In this document: piece after piece, positions 57,576 through 64,000 of the stretch
Numbering within the stretch: position 1 is the stretch's first letter
Layout: each line of letters opens with the position of its first letter
Origin: Panulirus ornatus
Lineage: Eukaryota > Arthropoda > Malacostraca > Decapoda > Palinuridae
Assembly (NCBI RefSeq): GCF_036320965.1
Contig: NC_092255.1
Location: 15,595,063-15,659,062, forward strand
Reading direction: 5' to 3'
Length of the DNA stretch: 64,000 nt
Notes under the pieces: model-generated
Told to the model about the DNA's origin: nothing
Databases searched by the model: none
The model's input: the letters and a program-made list of their open reading frames with translations, nothing else
Position numbers and translations under genes: made by a program

Positions 57576-58640
57576 AAAAATTTTACGGTGTTATTGACTA
57601 GCTTAGATTTGTAAAAAAGTTTGGAAGCTTAATTGCTGAGGTCAAATCGGGATGTTGATTCATTTTTGAGAAGTGATCAATTAAATAGGGTTTTCAGAAC
57701 AAGTAAGGAGGAATTTGGCTGATCAGTTGGTGGAGTTGCTTGGTAAGAATAAAGATAAATTGAGTACCAGGAGAGCTTGTGTTCAAATGTTATAAAAGAT
57801 GAAAAGGAATGTTATCACAGAAATTTGGATATTGGCATGTATTGTGGAATTAGTCGATTCTGATTGCAAAATTATTCATTGGATATTTTGAGAAGTGGAA
57901 GCTTGATTTTAAAATCACGTATGTTGAAGAGTACTAGGTTTATTGTGATGATGGAGGCACGTCCTGATTGTGATCTTTATGAATGAATAAAATCATCAAT
58001 TCCAGTAGAATAAAAAAAAAAGCAGAACTGCCTTCATTGAGAGTGATGAAAAGGAAGTGATAAAATGGCATTAAATTAGCGAGGAAGCCTATAACTTAAT
58101 ATAGGGATATTAAAGTTTCATAGATGTTAAATGAAAATGTCGTAAGACATGACGTATTTTTAGACACTACAGGAATGTAGATGCGAAGTGTATCAGTAGT
58201 GTGTATGAAGATAAGACGTATTTTAGGGTTTTTAGTTGGTTTGTGACAAAGTTATGGAAGTAGGAAGCTTTTTGGTCGGGTTGTGTAAAAAAATGTGAAA
58301 TAAGGAAAGTAAATGTTTAGTATGCCATCAGAAAAAAAACCTGCGAAAGAAACAGGGCTGAATGAGTTTTTCGCCATGGTATCTGCAGTGAACATTAATA
58401 AAAAGGGGCCAATTCTGCACAGTTGGGTAGTTTAACTGAGATCAATCAGGCTGTAGAGTACTATACGCCAGATGGGGAACTGTACGGAAGGTGTCATGTG
58501 ACAAACGGCAAGGGATAGAGGAGTGCACAAAAATGCAGAGTAAATTGTCATGAAGTATTCATCCAGAGATTTAAAATCCCGGTATTTATGACCCTCGTGA
58601 TTGCACAGAACTCATGATTGGAAATCGTCTATTGCTAATT
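57572..58640 (+). mobile_element. Older, highly diverged PLE copy
   Basis: Words in order match 60,204-61,410 of the right arm: AAGGAAAAAT, GTTATTGA..AGCTTAGATT, ATATTTTGAGA, GTGATGATG, AATAAAAAAAAAAGCA, AAATGAAAATGTC, GTTGGTTTGTGA, TAAATGTTTAGT, TATACGCCAGA and AATTGCTAAT. Stops are scattered in all frames. It ends where the LINE begins. Confidence 0.75.
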
Positions 58641-60001
58641 AAAAAGTTGTACAATTGTCCATGGCATTTAACTTAAATTATGAGAAATACTTAGAAAAGC
58701 AAATGGATTTGTATGTAGCATTTATGGATCTGGAGAAGGCATATGATAGAGTTGATAGAGATGCTCTGTGGAAGGTATTAAGAATATATGGTGTGGGAGG
58801 CAAGTTGTTAGAAGCAGTGAAAAGTTTTTATCGAGGATGTAAGGCATGTGTACGTGTAGGAAGAGAGGAAAGTGATTGGTTCTCAGTGAATGTAGGTTTG
58901 CGGCAGGGGTGTGTGATGTCTCCATGGTTGTTTAATTTGTTTATGGATGGGGTTGTTAGGGAGGTAAATGCAAGAGTCCTGGAAAGAGGGGCAAGTATGA
59001 AATCTGTTGGGGATGAGAGAGCTTGGGAAGTGAGTCAGTTGTTGTTCGCTGATGATACAGCGCTGGTGGCTGATTCATGTGAGAAACTGCAGAAGCTGGT
59101 GACTGAGTTTGGTAAAGTGTGTGGAAGAAGAAAGTTAAGAGTAAATGTGAATAAGAGCAAGGTTATTAGGTACAGTAGGGTTGAGGGTCAAGTCAATTGG
59201 GAGGTGAGTTTGAATGGAGAAAAACTGGAGGAAGTGAAGTGTTTTAGATATCTGGGAGTGGATCTGTCAGCGGATGGAACCATGGAAGCGGAAGTGGATC
59301 ATAGGGTGGGGGAGGGGGCGAAAATTTTGGGAGCCTTGAAAAATATGTGGAAGTCGAGAACATTATCTCGGAAAGCAAAAATGGGTATGTTTGAAGGAAT
59401 AGTGGTTCCAACAATGTTGTATGGTTGCGAGGCGTGGGCTATGGATAGAGATGTGCGCAGGAGGATGGATGTGCTGGAAATGAGATGTTTGAGGACAATG
59501 TGTGGTGTGAGGTGGTTTGATCGAGTAAGTAACGTAAGGGTAAGAGAGATGTGTGGAAATAAAAAGAGCGTGGTTGAGAGAGCAGAAGAGGGTGTTTTGA
59601 AATGGTTTGGGCACATGGAGAGAATGAGTGAGGAAAGATTGACCAAGAGGATATATGTGTCGGAGGTGGAGGGAACGAGGAGAAGAGGGAGACCAAATTG
59701 GAGGTGGAAAGATGGAGTGAAAAAGATTTTGTGTGATCGGGGCCTGAACATGCAGGAGGGTGAAAGGAGGGCAAGAAATAGAGTGAATTGGAGCGATGTG
59801 GTATACAGGGGTTGACGTGCTGTCAGTGGATTGAATCAAGGCATGTGAAGCGTCTGGGGTAAACCATGGAAAGCTGTGTAGGTATGTATATTTGCGTGTG
59901 TGGACGTGTGTATGTACGTGTGTATGGGGGTTGGGCCATTTCTTTCGTCTGTTTCCTTGCGCTACCTCGCAAACGCGGGAGACAGCGACAAAGTATAAAA
60001 A

Positions 60002-60012
<11 letters not shown>
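58641..60012 (+). mobile_element. 5'-truncated LINE, intact RT C-terminal two-thirds
   Basis: It contains a 386-codon frame, a short 3' UTR and tail GCTACCTCGCAAACGCGGGA ending in poly-A and then AT. The missing 5' part should carry the endonuclease and RT fingers. Sequence at 59,685-60,000 is nearly identical to 1-320. No target-site duplication is evident because both sides are AT-rich or PLE sequence. Confidence 0.92.
58655..59815 (+). CDS. Non-LTR retrotransposon reverse transcriptase, N-terminally truncated
   Basis: RNA-dependent DNA polymerase of a LINE, used to copy its own RNA at a nicked target. The 386 residues show motif A FMDLEKAYD (23-31, catalytic Asp25), motif B GLRQGCVMSPWLFN (81-94) and motif C FADD (131-134). 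A YLGVDLSADG segment, LYGCEAWAMD, VLKWFGHMERM and RRGRPNWRWKDGVKK near the C-terminus follow, an arrangement common in RTE-like and related clades; the exact clade is not assigned. There is no internal stop or frameshift. The ATG is probably not a native start: KYLEK...FMDLEKAYD normally follows a longer RT N-terminus and an endonuclease, both absent. It cannot mobilise by itself. Confidence 0.9.
   Translation: MSMAFNLNYEKYLEKQMDLYVAFMDLEKAYDRVDRDALWKVLRIYGVGGKLLEAVKSFYRGCKACVRVGREESDWFSVNVGLRQGCVMSPWLFNLFMDGVVREVNARVLERGASMKSVGDERAWEVSQLLFADDTALVADSCEKLQKLVTEFGKVCGRRKLRVNVNKSKVIRYSRVEGQVNWEVSLNGEKLEEVKCFRYLGVDLSADGTMEAEVDHRVGEGAKILGALKNMWKSRTLSRKAKMGMFEGIVVPTMLYGCEAWAMDRDVRRRMDVLEMRCLRTMCGVRWFDRVSNVRVREMCGNKKSVVERAEEGVLKWFGHMERMSEERLTKRIYVSEVEGTRRRGRPNWRWKDGVKKILCDRGLNMQEGERRARNRVNWSDVVYRG

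Positions 60013-60090
<78 letters not shown>
60013..60090. repeat. (AT)n joining LINE tail to PLE
   Basis: The left side is the LINE poly-A/TA tail. The right side continues TATATGGTTTCCC, which is PLE coding sequence. Confidence 0.95.
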
Positions 60091-60093
<3 letters not shown>

Positions 60094-60496
60094 TTTCCCA
60101 AAAACTCACTAAGATGTACGTACCCTCAGACCAATTATATCATCTGCTGACTCCCCTAGTTATGAATTATCTTAATGATTAGCAAAACACCTTAGTAATG
60201 TTCAAGGAAAAATCTCTTAACCGCGTGTTATTGATAGCTTAGATTTTGTAAACAAAGTAAGAAACACTAATTTGCCTGATCATAAACTCAGTCATTTTGA
60301 TGTGAATTCCATTTTCACTAAAGTATCCATTAATGAAACCATCACATATCTAAGGAGGAAATTGCCTGATCTCAGTCTTGACTTGCCCCTGCTCATAAAA
60401 TAAAAAATAATAATTGATCTAGTAGAGCTTTGTGTTTCTAATTATGTTTTCTAAGATGATGAAGGTAATCTTTATCCACAGAAATTTGGTCTTGCC

Positions 60497-60679
60497 ATGG
60501 AAAATCCTCTAAGTCCGATTCTCAGTAACTTATTCATGGAATATTTTGAGACTGAAACTCTAATTTTCATCAATAATCACCCGAAAGTCTGGTTTAGATT
60601 CGTGGATGATGTGTGGCCATCCTCCCATGATTGTGATGTATTCTTTAATGAATTGAATAACATCCATCCCATCCCATAG
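60497..60679 (+). pseudogene. PLE reverse-transcriptase catalytic segment
   Basis: ENPLSPILSNLFMEYFE followed by WFRFVDDVW shows PLE RT motifs B and C, with the VDD catalytic pair intact. The frame ends at a stop after about 60 codons, near NNIHPIP. A TAA interrupts the RT just upstream (about 60,452). Confidence 0.85.
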
Positions 60680-60814
60680 AATAAAAAAAAAAGGCAAACT
60701 GCCCTTCTTGATGTGTTGATGAAAAGAGAATCTGATCATTTGGCCTTTAAAATCTACAGGAAGCCTACCAACTCTGAGAGCTATATTCATTATTTCTCAG
60801 TTCATGATTCTTAA

Positions 60815-61102
60815 ATGAAAATGTCTGTAGCTATGTCTGTATTTTTAAGAGCACTACGGATATGTGATCCCATAGTCCTGTTAGACGAATGTAGTCATAT
60901 AAGACGTATCTTTAGGCAGTTATATTATCCCAGTTGGTTTGTGAACAAAGCTTACTGGAAAGCTACGAAGACATTTTATGCTTCTTGTAACAAAAATGTG
61001 ACAAATAAGGATAAGTCTAAATGTTTAGTGTTGCCCTATTCTCCCAAAATCAGACCTGTTATAAAAAACAGGGCTTGTAATGTTTTTTTTCCAGCACAAT
61101 GA
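60815..61102 (+). pseudogene. PLE RT connector/thumb segment
   Basis: LRALRICDPIVLLDECSHIR, YYPSWFVNKAYW and KCLVLPYSPK parallel the left-arm frame at 55,972-56,376. Confidence 0.8.
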
Positions 61103-61322
61103 CACCATCAGTAAGACATTAATAGATAATAGGCCAAATCATGCAACAATTGGGAGTGTTTACGCCGTCAAATACAAGGCATGTAAAGATACCTATATAC
61201 GCCAGACCGGAGAAGCTGTAACGGAGAGGTGTTATTGGCACCGTCATGCAGTACGCAGGGATGACCACAAAAATGCGATCGCTAAACACTGTCATGAAAA
61301 TGATCATCCCCAGAGATCTTGA
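61080..61322 (+). pseudogene. PLE GIY-YIG endonuclease
   Basis: The frame carries SVYAVKYKACKDTYIRQTGE, then HRHAVRRDDHKNAIAKHCHE. In the YIGQT box the Gly is Arg (YIRQT). GIY-YIG nucleases nick target DNA for PLE insertion. It joins the preceding frame by a shift near 61,090. Confidence 0.8.
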
Positions 61323-61653
61323 AAATCCCGTTATTCTATACCCCTCTGCTGATTATGCCACACGCAACCTCATTGATTTAAATCCGTCTTAATTGCTAAT
61401 ACTAAGAACTTTATCTAATTTGTCCCCATGCAATTCTAAAACCAAAATCATTATGAGAGTACTGACAAAACACAAAAACATCAAAAAAAAAAAGTTGTTC
61501 AAGACACACCCAGCTACCCAGGTCAACCCTCGCCACTTAACCCCACTTAATCACTCTCCCTTACAAAGCGGATAGTGATAACGTCTTTACAGATTGGTGC
61601 TGGACGGTGGTGCTCAAGTGTGATGTTGAGATTTGAACAACTATATTAAGGAC

Positions 61654-61698
61654 TGGCACCCGATGAGGTGGAAAGTCTCCGCGAAACATGTCGTGCCT
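61654..61698 (+). ncRNA. Mutated hammerhead-like motif in PLE terminus
   Basis: It is the counterpart of 55,398-55,442: stem I GGCAC/GTGCC, core CCGATGA (T to C in CTGATGA), stem II GTGG/CCGC, GAAA, short stem III, then TC before the 3' strand. The core change should abolish cleavage. Confidence 0.55.
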
Positions 61699-61756
61699 TA
61701 TATATAGAAAAAAAATTGTCAGTTATATTGTATGAATTCCTACTGGTGAGATTTCA

Positions 61757-61759
<3 letters not shown>

Positions 61760-61837
<78 letters not shown>
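61760..61837. repeat. (AT)n at the outer end of the right PLE arm
   Basis: About 38 AT units. Confidence 0.95.
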
Positions 61838-61838
<1 letters not shown>

Positions 61839-61945
61839 GGGGGGCGCTCTGGTTTCGGTGCATTATTCATGACAGCTGGGGAAGTGGATGTAAGCCAATG
61901 AGGCCATTCTTCGTCTGTTCCTAGCGCTGCCTCGCTGTGGCCCTT
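61838..61945 (+). mobile_element. LINE 3' UTR/tail fragment
   Basis: TTTCGGTGCATTATTCATGA, CAGCTGGGGAAGTGGATG, TTCTTCGTCTGTTCC and TAGCGCTGCCTCGCT match the long-form LINE 3' UTR (complement of 14,810-15,130), with the tail end missing. Confidence 0.75.
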
Positions 61946-62872
61946 GAACCCAACGGTTCACTGAGCAAAAGCACCAATCTCTCGAGGTAACAACTAAAGC
62001 CCCCGGGCAATACCGTACATAACCAGTCGGTAACGACGGAGATGATGATCTCGGATTTGGTAGGATTAAGTTAAGATGTCCCGTGATTCCCCAGGTTTCT
62101 TCACTGAAGGTGAGGGACTTACCCAGACTGAGACCTTCCTCAGTGCCTACCAAGGAGCCTTCTTCATCGTACAGGAACCAGGTGTCCAGCTCTCTCGACA
62201 ATCTGTGTCCACGGTAACCTTTAACACTAGATAGAATACAAGAGAGGCTAATTGGTCATCTAGTCAAACACCCTTCTTGTGTGTCCATCTCATGCTTATG
62301 ACAGAACAGAGTCGATCACGCGTCATAGCACATAACGAACGTAGTAGTAGGTTCGCTTAGTATGAGCGACTTGCTGCATCACTCCCCCGAGGCATCCCCG
62401 ACGACCCTAACTCTGAACTCAGTAAGGTGTGGCTTGGTTACCTCGCTGCTGATGCCTTATATGACAGCTGCCCCCCCTGGCTACCAGACGGTAATGGACG
62501 TTGACGAAGGCAATGACTCTGATGCCACCATCTCTCTCATTCACCCAACAAAGGGAAGCATCATAACTGGCTCTGATATGCGGTAGAATCCTGTATGCAA
62601 GACAATGGTCGATAGATTTGGTAAGCTCGCTCGTACACACTGTACCGTATGGCTGTGAAACAGACGCTCTTGTGAACTACATTCAGCCGAATATTGTTCA
62701 GCCCGCGACCCATCGTCCGTAATACAATAGAGATCGTATAAACTTGTTGGAGCGACAGGTTTTGACGTGACGTTAACAGAATCCAACTCCTGTATTGGAC
62801 AGCATGGTGCTCGCTCCATCGACCTGTGTTCACCTGTGACATACGATCCGACATTTGAATGGTTCGAATACT

Positions 62873-62873
<1 letters not shown>
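61946..62873. other. No recognisable feature
   Basis: Mixed, apparently single-copy sequence. Frames up to 112 codons show no domain I recognise. Confidence 0.4.
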
Positions 62874-62951
<78 letters not shown>

Positions 62952-62954
62952 TGA

Positions 62955-63027
<73 letters not shown>
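62874..63027. repeat. (AG)n and (AT)n pair
   Basis: AG dinucleotides at 62,874-62,949 are followed by AT at 62,957-63,027. Confidence 0.95.
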
Positions 63028-63030
<3 letters not shown>

Positions 63031-63256
63031 AATTAAGAATACTTCCCACGTATTCCCTGCGTGTCGTAGAAGGCGACTAAAAGGGGAGGGAGCGGGGGGC
63101 TGGAAATCCTCCCCTCTCGTTTTTTTTTTTTTTTTCTAATTTTCCAAAAGAAGGAGCAGAGGGGGGCCAGGTGAGGATATTCCAAAAAAGGCCCAGTCCT
63201 CTGTTCTTAACGCTACCTCGCTAACGCGGGAAATGGCGAATAGTTTAAAAGAAAAA

Positions 63257-63263
<7 letters not shown>
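63028..63263 (+). mobile_element. SINE with LINE-like 3' tail
   Basis: Head GAATACTTCCCACGTATTCC, CTGCGTGTCGTAGAAGGCGA and a purine-rich body; internal poly-T (63,120-63,135); an inner part with GGCCCAGTCCTCTGTTC; and tail CGCTACCTCGCTAACGCGGG followed by A-run and AT array. The tail matches the LINE tail (CGCTACCTCGCAAACGCGGG) almost exactly. No RNA polymerase III A/B boxes are obvious, so the head may not be tRNA-derived. Confidence 0.8.

Positions 63264-63341
<78 letters not shown>
63264..63341. repeat. (AT)n at the SINE tail
   Basis: The AT array follows the SINE A-run directly. Confidence 0.95.
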
Positions 63342-63344
<3 letters not shown>

Positions 63345-63631
63345 TACCATCATGATAAAGTGTTGAGCCAACCCAGAGTGAATATCTTCATCCTGAATTC
63401 GCTATCCCCTTTAAGGAAGCGTTGTGTGCAAATATAATTCGCATGAAACAGCAACTTTAGCGCATTATATCGACCATGAACACCAGCCGAGCACCATACA
63501 CTCCCGCTGGAGATGGAAGGTGCTTAATTACATTCCTAAGATAGTTACTGGCGCAGCAGATGTCCCGCTCCTCTATTGGCTCAGAGTTGGGTCCAGAGTG
63601 TCTTCAAATAAAGGCTCGGTGTGCGTTGAAA

Positions 63632-63995
63632 TACAGGTCTAGTGAGAGTTCTAGTAAAAGTCAAATGAGGATTCAAATAAAGGTCCAGTAAGGGTTCAAA
63701 TAAATGTCCAATGAGGGTTCAAATAAATGTCTAGTGATGGTTCAAATAAATGTCCAATGAGGGTTCAAATACATGTCCAGTAAGGGTTCAAATAAATGTC
63801 CAATGAGGGTTCAAATAAATGTCCAGTGAGGGTTCAAATAAATGTCCAGTGAGGGTTCAAATGAATGTCCAATGAAGGTTCAAATAAATGTCCAATGAGG
63901 GTTTAAATAAAGGTCCAGTAAGGGTTCTGGTAAGGGCGCCAATGAGGGTTCTAGTAAAGGTCCAGTAAGAGTTTTAGTAAAGGCAAAGTTAGGGC
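63632..63995. repeat. Minisatellite, ~23-bp unit, ~15 copies, reaching the window end
   Basis: The unit is GGGTTCAAATAAATGTCCAG plus TGA, with CAATGA and GTAA variants. The edges are degenerate and it may continue beyond the window. Confidence 0.93.
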
Positions 63996-64000
63996 TTAAA

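Larger units (their letters stand above)
60091..61759 (+). mobile_element. Penelope-like element, right arm (decayed)
   Basis: Starting at the PPYICGLP-equivalent site, it covers RT core, connector, GIY-YIG, trailing segment and hammerhead-like motif, ending at an AT array. It is 85-90% similar to the left arm. Stops and frameshifts break it into pieces (60,497-60,679; 60,815-61,102; 61,080-61,322; 61,393-61,575). Confidence 0.88.

Noticed and set aside
1..64000. Selection for in-frame minisatellite units (21, 27, 39, 48 bp)
   Set aside because: Other arrays have 20-, 23-, 26-, 32-, 46-, 65- and 82-bp units, so there is no consistent excess of multiples of three.

Overview
This is eukaryotic, non-coding, repeat-dominated DNA. 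The density of CA/GT, AG/CT and AT microsatellites, the many minisatellites, and a LINE/SINE pair ending in a GCTACCTCGC(A/T)AACGCGGGA-type tail all resemble decapod crustacean genomes (crab, shrimp, lobster, crayfish). That assignment rests on recognition of repeat families, not on a search. I found no host protein-coding gene, no rRNA and no convincing functional tRNA. Nearly every long open frame is a by-product of tandem repeats or microsatellites, and the only recognisable protein domains belong to retroelements.

Layout. 0-1.2 kb: the 3' end of a young LINE, an inverted repeat whose arms carry a hammerhead-like ribozyme motif, and a decayed frame. 1.4-8 kb: minisatellites with 32, 27, 35, 62-64, 21 and 23 bp units. 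8.5-14.4 kb: mostly unrecognised sequence with microsatellites. 14.5-19.7 kb: LINE copies arranged tail to tail around AAT/AT arrays, plus a 1-kb array of a 20-bp unit. 21.6-31 kb: a tRNA-like SINE head, older LINE fragments and several minisatellites, including a 1.7-kb array of a 46-bp unit. 32-39 kb: AG/CT tracts and 21-, 35-37- and 48-bp arrays. 39.5-45.4 kb: an 82-bp satellite split by a degraded Ty3/gypsy-type LTR element. In that element the integrase C-terminal segment lies upstream of the reverse transcriptase, as in Gmr1-like elements. 45.4-52.4 kb: an old inverted duplication whose arms carry the same unique blocks and two minisatellite families in mirrored order, around a 65-bp array. 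55.3-61.8 kb: two Penelope-like element (PLE) copies head to head, each ending in a hammerhead-like motif. The right arm is interrupted by an older PLE copy and a 5'-truncated LINE with an intact 386-codon reverse-transcriptase frame. 61.8-64 kb: a LINE tail fragment, a SINE whose tail matches the LINE, AT arrays and a 23-bp minisatellite.

How the parts relate. The LINE supplies reverse transcriptase, and its 3' tail is shared by the SINE, which suggests the SINE is mobilised by the LINE. AT arrays sit at LINE 3' tails, at LINE truncation points and inside PLE coding sequence, so mobile elements appear both to seed AT arrays and to insert into them. The Penelope and LTR elements are inactivated by stops, frameshifts, deletions or lost catalytic residues. 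The LINE copies at 1-320 and 59,685-60,000 differ at only a handful of positions, so that family moved recently.
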